Shown here: piece by piece, positions 15,729 to 22,899 of the stretch
Numbering within the stretch: the stretch's first letter is position 1
How the letters are laid out: each line of letters opens with the position of its first letter
Source: Streptomyces sp. NRRL B-1140
Lineage (GTDB): Bacteria > Actinomycetota > Actinomycetes > Streptomycetales > Streptomycetaceae
Length of the DNA stretch: 40,852 bases
Assembly (NCBI RefSeq): GCF_001280065.1
Contig: NZ_LGEA01000124.1
Location: 1-40,852, forward strand
Direction of reading: 5' to 3'
Notes under the pieces: generated by a model
What the model was told of the DNA's origin: nothing
Seen by the model: only the letters and a program-made list of their open reading frames with translations
The model's database searches: none
Translations under genes and position numbers: made by a program

Positions 15729-16251
15729 ATGCCCCAGACGCCTCCAGGAGAAGCCACCCGCGCTCCGCCAGGCGCCGGGCCTTCGACCGCAGCCCCTCGA
15801 CCTTCGCCGGCGTCGCCCCAAGGCCCAGCTCCACCGCGATCTCCTTGGCTCGAAGTGGCCCGTGACCAGTGGATCGCTGCTGTTCCAGCACGCCCACAAT
15901 CCGCTGATAGTCCGGCGCCAGAACCGTCATCGGCAGCCCTTCCCGCCAGGGCGGCACCGTCGAGCCCGGCACCGGCGCGAGCGGCGGCGCCGCCTTCTCC
16001 TCGGCCTCGGTCGTGGTCACGGCAGTGGACTCGGCCGCAGAGACTGCCAGGGCCTCGACCAGTTCCTCCCGCGCAATCACCCGCCGGTCCAGCTCGATCT
16101 CCGCGGCCTCCAACACCTCAGCCAACCCCGCGACTTCCTCTCGCAAGCCCTCCACCCGCACGCGGGCAGCCGCCTCCCGTTCCTCCAGCATTCCCAGCAC
16201 CGACGCCACCGCACACCCCTCGGTCATGAAGCGGACACAAGACGCCGGCAT
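15676..16251 (-). CDS. IS-associated coiled-coil / winged-helix accessory protein
   Basis: A 191-aa protein convergent with the transposase. The ATG at 16251 has GAGGAAGG immediately upstream; the frame is open further, into the interrupted companion gene. Residues about 15-85 (MLEEREAAARVRVEGLREEV and on) have the heptad pattern of a coiled coil. Residues about 125-180 (YQRIVGVLEQ, LRAKEIAVELGL, KARRLAERGWL) resemble a winged helix-turn-helix. It lies inside the terminal repeats, so it travels with the element. A role in target choice or in regulating transposition is inferred from position. Confidence 0.65.
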   Translation of the reverse strand: MPASCVRFMTEGCAVASVLGMLEEREAAARVRVEGLREEVAGLAEVLEAAEIELDRRVIAREELVEALAVSAAESTAVTTTEAEEKAAPPLAPVPGSTVPPWREGLPMTVLAPDYQRIVGVLEQQRSTGHGPLRAKEIAVELGLGATPAKVEGLRSKARRLAERGWLLLEASGAFSAGRRPGAVPDAGSSA

Positions 16252-16307
16252 GCCTTCCTCGCCCTGCGTGAAACCATGCCTGACCAGCGAAAACCTAGAG
16301 ATCACGT

Positions 16308-16326
16308 TCGGTTGGGATACGGCTTC
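16308..16326 (-). repeat. right terminal inverted repeat of the IS5-like element
   Basis: Read on the minus strand it is GAAGCCGTATCCCAACCGA, one mismatch from the left end over 19 bases. It is followed outward by the target triplet TGA. Confidence 0.85.
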
Positions 16327-16329
16327 TGA

Positions 16330-16512
16330 GGTCATCCCGGACCAGGCCATGTGCAGCGGCAGCTCCACGACACCGTGGGTCGGCCCGTGCAGCTCGTCCA
16401 GCGACTCCGGCAGACGGCGGCGGAACTTCTCCCAGTAGAGCGCGAGGTCCTCGGCGTCCGCGCCCGGGAAGTCCCTCGGCGGGGGTGCGGCGTGCTGTGA
16501 GCTGGGGGGCAT
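16330..16512 (-). pseudogene. 130-aa companion protein, copy 1, N-terminal half (split by IS)
   Basis: Encodes MPPSSQHAAPPPRD through LPLHMAWSGM, closely matching residues 1-60 of the intact companion. The frame then enters IS sequence and, by chance, stays open into the accessory gene. The rest of the gene is at 13811-14017. Confidence 0.85.
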
Positions 16513-16650
16513 GAGTCCAATATGGCGGCCGGAGGAGGGGCGCGGGTCATGATGAGCGAGCCGGGCCGGGGTCTGAGGGGCAGATCCTGCTGGGGGAGCT
16601 GGTTGTGACAACTTGGTCTGCCCCGAGTGGGCGGGATGGGCTTACGGCCG

Positions 16651-16780
16651 CGACGCTCGTTTGACGCTCTGGGCGCCCGCACGCCGCCCGATGAGTCGAG
16701 AAAGCGGCTCTGACCTGGTCTTTTCTCTGGTTCACTCAGGCCGACATCTTTCCGATGACGTCGCATGTGGAGTGTGTGGC
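16651..16780. repeat. dispersed repeat R, copy 1 (paired GACGCT motif)
   Basis: Starts with GACGCT spaced 10 bases from a second GACGCT, then CTGGGCGCCC, CTCTGACCTGG.CTTTT, a TCACTCAG stretch and CTTTCCGATGACGTCGCATG. The same order occurs at 21628-21757, and in shorter form at 31294-31405. Each copy follows the upstream side of an AbiEii-type module. Confidence 0.75.
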
Positions 16781-16965
16781 TATCCTTGAGCCTGCCGTGA
16801 AGGGCGCTTGACCTGCGGCTTTGTGCCGCAGGCGGTTCGACCGACCTGTTCCTCTCCATGCAGCGGGTCGAATGGATGGATCGATCCCTGAAGGTTGCCT
16901 GACCTGCGACTTCTTGAGGCAGACGGTCGCTTCGGCGGCGCTTTCAGGGGTTCCGTCGAGGAATC

Positions 16966-16984
16966 TTGACGCTCGGCTGACGCT
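16966..16984. repeat. isolated paired GACGCT motif
   Basis: TTGACGCTCGGCTGACGCT: two TGACGCT units 10-11 bases apart, as in repeat R, but without the rest of the repeat. Confidence 0.55.
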
Positions 16985-17035
16985 CGCTTCGGGGCTCTGG
17001 GCGTTACCGGGGCCATCGCGGGATGATCTCGGTAT

Positions 17036-17189
17036 CTCGCACCACAGTGGGCAGCTCGGTTCTCGGAGTTCGAAAGTCAGCAACCGGGTGGGGGCCACCC
17101 GCACGATACCGAGGCACCCGACACGGTCGTCCTGGTCATCGCCGAACTCGCCGCGAACGCCGTCCTCCACGGCCGTGTCCCGGGCGGTG
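17036..17189 (+). pseudogene. anti-sigma/HATPase-like ATP-binding protein remnant
   Basis: One frame reads PDTVVLVIAELAANAVLHGR, the N-box of histidine-kinase-like ATPases of the RsbW/SpoIIAB type common in Streptomyces, where the Glu and Asn contact Mg-ATP. The remaining G1/G2 boxes are absent because the sequence ends at an IS remnant at about 17190. The N-terminal side is short and not clearly coding. Only about 40-50 codons survive. Confidence 0.5.
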
Positions 17190-17192
17190 CTT

Positions 17193-17312
17193 AGACCGTG
17201 TCCTACGTGGTGAGGCGGATGAGTCGTTTGTAGCAGCAGAGGGCGGCGGCGAGTCCGAGGAATGCCAGGTAGTTGCGAGGGTGGCGTTCGTAGCGGTGGT
17301 TGAGTCGGCACG
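17193..17312 (-). mobile_element. IS remnant with transposase C-terminus
   Basis: Minus-strand codons give NHRYERHPRNYLAFLGLAAA, then CCYKRLIRLTT and stop (17203-17205). This is the usual C-terminus of an IS5-type transposase abundant in Streptomyces. The outer end AGACCGTGTCCTAC looks like the element's terminal repeat. The rest is missing at about 17312, so this is a fragment cut off next to the following gene. Confidence 0.65.
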
Positions 17313-17387
17313 ACGGCTCCCCATTTCATCGGCCGCGTCGGGGCCAGCAGCTATGGCGTTCGGTTGACCGGACGGTCGGCCCCGAAG

Positions 17388-17419
17388 CCACGCCCAGGGC
17401 ATTACGGACCTGGGCGTGG
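17388..17419. terminator. 11-bp perfect hairpin upstream of the 528-aa gene
   Basis: CCACGCCCAGG, a 10-base loop, then CCTGGGCGTGG, a perfect stem. There is no T-run. It lies about 90 bases before the chosen GTG start, where it could end transcription entering from the IS side or act in the leader. It is one reason for preferring the later start. Confidence 0.45.
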
Positions 17420-17509
17420 CGGTATTACGGTTGCTCTCCGAGCGGTGCCCTGACCGCTTTCGAGGGGGAAACGGTCGTCGCACAGGGCACCGGGGTGAGG
17501 GGAGCCGCC

Positions 17510-19096
17510 GTGCAGGCGCTGTATGCCGTCAGTTTCGACATCCGGTCCGCCCAGGAGCAGCCGGGCCACGTCTACGAGAGCCTTCGCGGCCATCTCGCCG
17601 ACTGGCTGGGCCACCACGGACGTGTACCGGCACCGTCGGCGACCGAACTCGACAGGGATGGCCGGGCGGTGCTCGCCGGCAAGATTCCCGGCCATGGTGA
17701 CCGCACAGTGAGCTGGACCGTGGCGGGCGACGAACTCACCCGCGCCCTGCGCATGACCATCCACCAGCCGCTGTCTACGGGACCGGCCCAGTTTGTCACC
17801 CGGGTCACGGTCTCCGAGTCGGGGGAAGGCGGCGGGCTCAGGATCGTCATGGGCAGGGAGATCCCCGACGGCTGGATAGCGCCGGTGCAGGATCCGCCGC
17901 TCAAGCGCCCCAACCTGTTGCGGGCGGTGCTCGGCGACGAGCAACTTGAAGTGCGGGTGCTGAGCCAGCTCGCCACGGGGCGGTACGAGAGGATCCGGGA
18001 GGAGAGTCACGCTGACGTACTCCTTGATGTCCTGGCGCTTCGCACGCGCCTCCCCATCCTCCTGATGCACCCCAGGGACCAGGCGGGATGGAGCGCGGCG
18101 GCCGATGCGTCGGGACAACTCGCCGGCCTGGCCCAGGTGGTGACCCTGAACTACGTGACCGCACAGGCCGTCCGCCGGGCCCACGAGCAGGTGGCCGTAC
18201 CCAGCGGTGGCGCCCGGCTGGTCTGGCCCGACCTCGGCCTGGAGCACCCCGCCTACTCACGGGAGGAGGTGTCTCAGACGTCCTTCGTGGAACGGCGGCT
18301 GATGCCGTCGCTCGCCCCTCTCTCTGTCATCGCCCGCGGCAGTGACACGGCGTGGGAGCGTGCGCGACAGGCGTCGTACCGCGCGGGAGCCCGCAGGGCG
18401 GCGGAGCAGTTGTCGCGTGCCCAGGCCGCCGGAGACACGACCGCCGAGCTCGAAGCGCTGCAGAAACGTGTCCGGCAGCTCGAAGAGGACGCCACATCCT
18501 GGGAGGACATGGCACAGAGCTGCATGGAGGAACGCGACAAGGCGCGAGACGATGCCGCCACCGCTGAGGCACTGCGTCAGGACCGGGACTACTGGAAGAA
18601 CGAGTACCTAAATCTGTCGAAGGGCGGGAGCGGGCGGGCGGCCACTTTCGACGCCTGGAGCGAGATCCCTCCTCTGGGAACGGACGCCGTACCCACTTTC
18701 GAAGCTCTCGTTAAGGCATCGGAGGAGCACATCGTGTTCACGGCGAGAGCGGCGCGCGCCTGGAAGGACTCCCGCTACCCGTACGCCCAGGAGATGACCG
18801 ACCGGCTGACCGCCCTCGCGCAGGCTGCGACGGACCTGTACTCCAATTCCGGCAGGATGCCCAGGCTGGCCCAGTGGTTTTACGACAACCACGGACTGAA
18901 ATTCGCGCCCAACGACGAGAAACTCAGCAAGGACAAGGACAAGCGCTACTTCATGTTCAACGGAAAGCGTTGGGACGGACTGCCGCACATCAAGGTCCGG
19001 GACGCCGTCTCGCCCAATGAGGTCGGACGCATCTACTTCGCCCTCGACTCCGAGGAGAAGCGGTTCATCGTGAACCATGTGGGATTGCACCTGTAG
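17510..19096 (+). CDS. uncharacterised 528-aa protein with central coiled coil
   Basis: The frame is open from 17300, but I start at GTG 17510, which has GAGGGGAG five bases upstream and lies after a hairpin and an IS remnant. Residues 1-about 250 form an alpha/beta region (ALYAVSFDIRS, LRMTIHQPLS, RLPILLMHPRDQ, GGARLVWPDLGLEHP). About 285-370 is a strongly charged coiled coil (RAAEQLSRAQAAG through LEALQKRVRQLEED to REDRDYWKNEY-like). About 380-528 is a separate C-terminal domain ending GRIYFALDSEEKRFIVNHVG, whose strands and basic/aromatic pattern resemble RelE/HigB-like nuclease folds. No transmembrane segment or signal peptide is present. I do not recognise the family. It is intact among broken genes and near a toxin-like module, so a defence or toxin role is worth testing but is inference. 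Confidence 0.8.
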   Translation: MQALYAVSFDIRSAQEQPGHVYESLRGHLADWLGHHGRVPAPSATELDRDGRAVLAGKIPGHGDRTVSWTVAGDELTRALRMTIHQPLSTGPAQFVTRVTVSESGEGGGLRIVMGREIPDGWIAPVQDPPLKRPNLLRAVLGDEQLEVRVLSQLATGRYERIREESHADVLLDVLALRTRLPILLMHPRDQAGWSAAADASGQLAGLAQVVTLNYVTAQAVRRAHEQVAVPSGGARLVWPDLGLEHPAYSREEVSQTSFVERRLMPSLAPLSVIARGSDTAWERARQASYRAGARRAAEQLSRAQAAGDTTAELEALQKRVRQLEEDATSWEDMAQSCMEERDKARDDAATAEALRQDRDYWKNEYLNLSKGGSGRAATFDAWSEIPPLGTDAVPTFEALVKASEEHIVFTARAARAWKDSRYPYAQEMTDRLTALAQAATDLYSNSGRMPRLAQWFYDNHGLKFAPNDEKLSKDKDKRYFMFNGKRWDGLPHIKVRDAVSPNEVGRIYFALDSEEKRFIVNHVGLHL

Positions 19097-19217
19097 CCGG
19101 CCCCGGCGGGCACCTTGCATCCGTGGGCACTGGTGGTGACCACCCTGGCACTGTACGGGACGGCGGATTTCAGCGCGCAAGCTCCGCGTCTCACCGCGAG
19201 CCCTCATTTGGACGTGA

Positions 19218-19895
19218 TCAGTCGATGTGCGGATCAACGGACTCTTCGAGGAGACGGGTCGCGAGGTCGTCGGCCCACTCCACGGCCCAGGAGCGGAGAG
19301 CGGTGATGGTGGCGTCATCGAGCCCATAGGCGGCAAAGGCTTCATCGTCGGTCCACTCGGCGCCTGTGAGGTTCGCCTGCAGATCCTCGCGCTCGAAGCG
19401 GCCGCGGGCGTGGCGGCGGCCGAACTCTTCGAGCTCGGCATTGGTCCAGCGGCGGGAGGATGCGAACACGTCGATCAGGTCGCGCGGCGCTCCGCGGTCG
19501 GCGAGGGCGCGGACCTTGGTCCCGATCACGTCCTCCTCCGCGAGGACGGGGCCGTACGGGCTCTGGGCGACCGGCCGCCAGAAGATCTCCTTGAGGATGT
19601 CGACTTCGCATTCCTGGCCGGTGGCCGGGTCGGTCACGGTGAAGCGGGCGGACAGCGGGGCGGTCTCCAGCGCGCGCACCTCCCAGCCGCGGGCTTCCAA
19701 GCCGAAGCGGAGCGTGGCGGCGATGTCGGCCATGGGCGCCGGGTTCTCGGTGGCGACATCAAGGTCCTGGCTGGGGCGGTTCACGAGGCGGTGCGCCCGC
19801 ACGGCGTATCCACCGGTGAGAACCAGTGGATACGGGGAACCGAGGGCGATCACATCCGCCAGGAGCCGCGTGTGCAGCTCCGGCATGTCCGTCAC
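19218..19895 (-). CDS. nucleotidyl transferase AbiEii/AbiGii toxin family protein (intact copy)
   Basis: A 225-aa cytoplasmic protein. VLTGGYAVRAHRL (about 20-32) followed by RPSQDLDVAT is the GG...DxD nucleotidyltransferase core of the AbiEii/MenT-like superfamily. ECEVDILKEIFW supplies a third acidic residue, and DVIGTKVRALADRGAPRDLIDV matches the typical KxxA...R..RDxxD C-terminal motif. Superfamily toxins add nucleotides to tRNA or similar acceptors. The GTG start overlaps the companion stop (GTGA); an ATG three codons later (19886) is the alternative. The toxin-after-partner order and overlap fit a two-gene toxin-antitoxin module. Two further partial copies exist in the window. Confidence 0.85.
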   Translation of the reverse strand: MTDMPELHTRLLADVIALGSPYPLVLTGGYAVRAHRLVNRPSQDLDVATENPAPMADIAATLRFGLEARGWEVRALETAPLSARFTVTDPATGQECEVDILKEIFWRPVAQSPYGPVLAEEDVIGTKVRALADRGAPRDLIDVFASSRRWTNAELEEFGRRHARGRFEREDLQANLTGAEWTDDEAFAAYGLDDATITALRSWAVEWADDLATRLLEESVDPHID

Positions 19896-20284
19896 GCGGC
19901 TGCCCGGTGGCGGGAGGCGAGCTGGGGGAAGGCGTCCTCCCATACGGCGCGCACGGTGCGACCGACGAGGGTGCGCAGCACCGGCCACAGCTGGAGGAGC
20001 AGGTCCTGGTTGAGGTAGCGGGGCAGGTCGTCGTGCAGGCCCTCGTGCAGGACGGTGCGGTACAGGCCCATACGCTGGCGCGGCTTGCCCAGGTCGTATG
20101 AGGTCATCCCGGACCAGGACATGTGCAGCGGCAGATCCACGACACCGTGGCTCGGCCCGCGCAGCTCGTCCAGCGACTCCGGCAGACGGCGGCGGAACTT
20201 CTCCCGGTACAGCGCGAGGTCCTCGGCGTCCGCTCCCGAAACGTCCCTTGGGGTGGGTGCGGGGTGCTGTGGGCTGGAGGGCAT
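19892..20284 (-). CDS. 130-aa companion of the AbiEii-type protein (intact copy; possible antitoxin)
   Basis: A 130-aa protein, acidic at the N-terminus (GADAEDLALYREKFRRRLPE) and basic later, with LPLHMSWSGMTSYDLGKPRQRM, HEGLHDDLPRYLNQD and LWPVLRTLVGRTVRAVWEDAFP. I recognise no DNA-binding motif, and it is not an obvious AbiEi winged-helix protein. In all three copies it precedes the nucleotidyltransferase, overlapping it in the two better preserved ones, so it occupies the antitoxin position. The ATG is preceded by ATGGAG at two to three bases, with a possible CATAAT -10 element just before, so the transcript leader may be very short. Function is inferred only from context. Confidence 0.75.
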   Translation of the reverse strand: MPSSPQHPAPTPRDVSGADAEDLALYREKFRRRLPESLDELRGPSHGVVDLPLHMSWSGMTSYDLGKPRQRMGLYRTVLHEGLHDDLPRYLNQDLLLQLWPVLRTLVGRTVRAVWEDAFPQLASRHRAAA

Positions 20285-20824
20285 GACTCCATTATGGCGG
20301 CCGGAGACGTTGTGAGGGTCATGATGTGCGAGCCGGCGTCCGGAGCGAGCGGGGGCGGATCCCCGGGTGAGCTGGTTGCCGCAGTCTGCTCTTCCGTGAG
20401 CGGTGCTGACTCCTGGCAGTCCGCCGGGCGTGCTGGTCCCGCCCTCGGGGGTCGTCCGTCCAGCGGGTTAATGCGTATGGCGGCAAGCATCTGCAGGACT
20501 TTCGAGAGGCGGGGCAGAGGGTCGCCTTCGGCGATTCGCACACCGCGAATCGCTGCGATGACGGAATGAAGGAAGGAGTCCAGGACCCCGGGCAGTAAAT
20601 CGGGAATGGCGTCCCTAGAGCGCCTTCCCGCCTGAGGGGGCGGTCAAGGTGGCTCTGGCGGTCTCTTCCCGACCAACATCCGCCCCTCTTTTCCCAGGGG
20701 TCACGGAACGCGCCGTCCGTGCCCCTCGCGCGCCCCCCGTGCGCACTGAGCCGGTCCTTTCGCCTCCAACAAGCTGTGTCTGCGGTGATCCACCGTCCGT
20801 GTCCACAGCTTGGAGGGGGACAAG
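20285..20824. other. 540-bp gap between the companion gene and the R-M fragment
   Basis: The first 110 bases match the upstream flank of copy 1 (16513 onward), including the TGGCGGCCGGAG stretch, so they belong to the repeated module. On the minus strand, about 20440-20620 holds an open helix-rich frame (IPDLLPGVLDSFLHSVIAA, then DPLPRLSKVLQMLAAIRINP). It reads like coding sequence but has no start or recognisable family. The remainder shows nothing I can name. Confidence 0.4.
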
Positions 20825-21630
20825 GTGCCGGAGGAGTGGATAAGGGCTCTCGTGGCGGACTTTGGGTCCGAGTGCAAGGTGCGTCTGCGGGTCAGCGACA
20901 CGGAGGCGTCCATCAGCCTGCCGGTGGCGAAGCTGGTGGAGACATTCGGGGCGCGCTGGAAGCTGCGTCCTCGCCTACATCCTGAGTATTCCTTGCCCGA
21001 GGCCCGGGTGCGTCCGGATTACGCGGTGGAGACATCGGGGCGCATCACCGGGTTCCTCGAGCTGAAGGCCCCGGGGCACGACGTCACGCCTGACGGCTTC
21101 TCCAAGCGGGACCGGGAGCAGTGGGAGCTGATGCGCCGGCTGCCGAATGTGCTGTATAGCAACGGTCACACCTGGTGCCTGTACCGAGGCGGGTCGCGGC
21201 CTCTGCGCACGGTACGGCTCGAAGGTGATCTGTACCGGTCCGGAAGCCGGTTGCGTACCAGTGCAGCCGACGGAGCTGCGTTTCGGGATCTGCTGCGGGA
21301 ATTCCTCGGTGGCAGCCCCGACGCATCACGACTGTGGGCCAGTTGGTGTCGTCTATCGCTCCGCTGTGTCAGTATCTGCGCGAGGAGGTGCTGGAGCAGC
21401 TCGCCCTCGAACGCAGAGCGCCAGACGGTCCTCGCAGCCGGCGGCTTGTCCCCAAGCCTTTCACCGCCTTGGCACACCACTGGAGCAAGGTGCTCTTCCC
21501 ACGCTGCCACGGAGGAGTAGGAATACCGGCGCCGCGCAGTCGTCCCGCAGAAAGCGACAAGATCCGTAGAGCTCTTGATGAAGGTGACGCGCCTGCCATA
21601 CCGAGGGCGGGTGCGTCCGGCCAGTCGTGA
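20825..21630 (+). pseudogene. restriction-modification enzyme N-terminal fragment with PD-(D/E)XK-like motif
   Basis: GTG at 20825 has GGAGG eight bases upstream. The frame encodes a nuclease-like domain with RPDYAVE followed by GFLELKAPG (PD...ExK pattern), then KRDREQWELMRRLPNVLYSNGHTW. That arrangement is typical of the N-terminus of type IIG/ISP restriction-modification proteins. Near 21325 the frame shifts and continues as VGQLVSSIAPLCQYLREEV to a stop at 21630, beside repeat R. No methyltransferase motifs (such as NPPY) follow, though full enzymes exceed 900 aa. It is a truncated, frameshifted relic inserted between the AbiEii module and its repeat. Confidence 0.6.
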
Positions 21631-21757
21631 CGCTCATTTGACGCTCTGGGCGCCCTCAGGCTGCCCGGCGAGCCGAGGAAGTTGCTCTGACCTGGGCTTT
21701 TCCATGACTCACTCAGACCGACCTCTTTCCGATGACGTCGCATGTGGAGTGCGTGGC
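21628..21757. repeat. dispersed repeat R, copy 2
   Basis: Shares with copy 1 (16651-16780) the paired GACGCT, CTCTGGGCGCCC, CTCTGACCTGGGCTTTT, CACTCAG.CCGAC and CTTTCCGATGACGTCGCATG segments, at about 80% by eye. The order and orientation are the same. Confidence 0.75.
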
Positions 21758-21964
21758 GATTTTGGAGCCCGCTGAGAAAGGACTCTGACCTTTGGTTCTT
21801 CTGAGTTGCTCAGGCACTGCCAGGTGGGCTCGACCTGTTTCCCGGAATACCTCACATGGAGCTCGCACTTCCAGCTCGCGGCATCGGTGACCTGCGGTTT
21901 CGTCACGTCCAGCAGTTGGCTCTCCTGGATCGGGCACGCCAGGAGCAGCTCGTGGTGCATTGTC

Positions 21965-21983
21965 TTGACGCTCGTCTGACGCT
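21965..21983. repeat. isolated paired GACGCT motif
   Basis: TTGACGCTCGTCTGACGCT, the same 10-11 base spacing as in repeat R, near the end of the degenerate toxin tail region. Confidence 0.55.
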
Positions 21984-22012
21984 GCACCTGATGATGTGTC
22001 AAAGGGGGACGG

Positions 22013-22140
22013 TCAGTCGCCTCGCCCGGCCCCGCCTCTGGCCATCCGTCCGGCGGCATCCTTGAAGGTGACACGGCCCGGCTCGTCGTGAGTGACGGAG
22101 ATGACGACGTCGCCGAGCGGCAAGCCCTGCGTCCTGCTCG
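22013..22140 (-). pseudogene. unrecognised coding tail
   Basis: A minus-strand frame reads GLPLGDVVISVTHDEPGRVT, then FKDAAGRMARGGAGRGD and stop. Codon use looks coding, but the front is lost in frame changes. It may be the tail of the upstream immunity-like gene or of another gene; I cannot tell. Confidence 0.3.
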
Positions 22141-22317
22141 GCCTCGAGCGGCGCCAACCGATTTCGTCGGTGCTCGGTGAGCAGTTGCGCGTGGCCTCGG
22201 ACGCAGGTGCGATGTCGAGCGGCGAAAGCCGTGGGCAGGGGGTGCGCGGCGTCGGTGAGGCTTCAGCCCACTACGGCGCCGTGCTGGGCCAGGTCCATGT
22301 CGGTAGCTGGGCCTGCC

Positions 22318-22671
22318 CGTCCTGGGTCTTCGTCCTTCCAGTAGGTCGCTGACACAGTCGCGGAGTTGAGGAGGAAGGCCGGCGAGAACGATCTCCCGCA
22401 GAGGTGCGATGTGCTCAAGGCCGACATGGCCGGTGGACGTCAGTTCGATGAGAGCGTGCAGTTCGGCTTCCAGGGCGGAGTTTTCCTTTTCGCAGACAGC
22501 GGCTGCCGCGAGCAGTGTCGCCAGAGCCGACGCCTGGGCGGGTGTGTACGCACCCAGGTGGTCGGTCACTTCGTCGGCCGCGCGTTCTCGTGCCTGTGCA
22601 TCTGCTTCCGAAATCATGCGCGCGATACCGATGAAGTCGTGAGACTTCAATGCGAAACACCCGTTCGTCAC
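22318..22671 (-). CDS. immunity-like helical protein in the orphan Rhs cassette (3' end uncertain)
   Basis: The frame begins GTG at 22671, overlapping the previous stop by one base. It encodes HDFIGIARMISEADAQARER, then YTPAQASALATLLAAAAVCE and LREIVLAGLPPQLRDCVSDL. It is an all-helical, acidic protein of about 115 residues, of the size and style seen next to actinobacterial Rhs toxins. After about residue 115 the frame stays open to 21709, but the sequence becomes Arg/Pro-rich and runs into repeat R, so the original stop has probably been lost by an indel. No catalytic motif or signal peptide is seen. Immunity is inferred from position. Confidence 0.5.
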
Positions 22672-22892
22672 TAGTACGGAAGTGGAAATTGAGCCGCCAG
22701 GGATGTGTGTGGCATGGGCCGCGTCCGGATTGCCTGGCTGCCGAATGTGTCCGCGAGGAACTTCTCCCGTTCCACCCGGTCCGTATAGGGGGAAACGATC
22801 AGGAAAGTACCGAGGAGACGGGGAACGAGGTCGAGCGGCTCGTCCGTCACCGTCGCGGACCAGCCGCCGTCGAACTTCGGTTTCGTCGTCAT
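22671..22892 (-). CDS. small immunity-like protein downstream of orphan toxin 1
   Basis: A 73-aa ORF starting ATG with GAGG five to six bases upstream, eight bases after the toxin remnant's stop. The product (GGWSATVTDEPLDLVPRLLG, then TFLIVSPYTDRVEREKFLAD) has no recognised family. A gene of this size directly after a toxin domain is the classic place for an immunity protein, but a second candidate follows immediately. Either could be the cognate partner. Confidence 0.45.
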   Translation of the reverse strand: MTTKPKFDGGWSATVTDEPLDLVPRLLGTFLIVSPYTDRVEREKFLADTFGSQAIRTRPMPHTSLAAQFPLPY

Positions 22893-22899
22893 CACTGCC

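Larger units (their letters stand above)
14021..16326 (+). mobile_element. IS5-like element with cargo gene and duplicated left end, TGA target duplication
   Basis: The outer ends are inverted repeats: GAAGCCGTATCTCAACCGA at 14021-14039, and its near-complement (one mismatch) at 16308-16326. Both sides are flanked by TGA (14018-14020 and 16327-16329), and the intact homologue at 20090-20110 has a single TGA at that point, so this is a real insertion with a 3-bp duplication. A second left end starts at 14664, also preceded by TGA. The inner unit of 1663 bp (14664-16326), with transposase and accessory gene, looks like the basic IS. The outer unit adds about 640 bp with one cargo gene. The two left ends match for about 90 bases. 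Confidence 0.85.

Noticed and set aside
19130..19160. Short hairpin GGTGGT-G-ACCACC after the 528-aa gene
   Set aside because: One-base loop and no T-run. Too weak to call a terminator.
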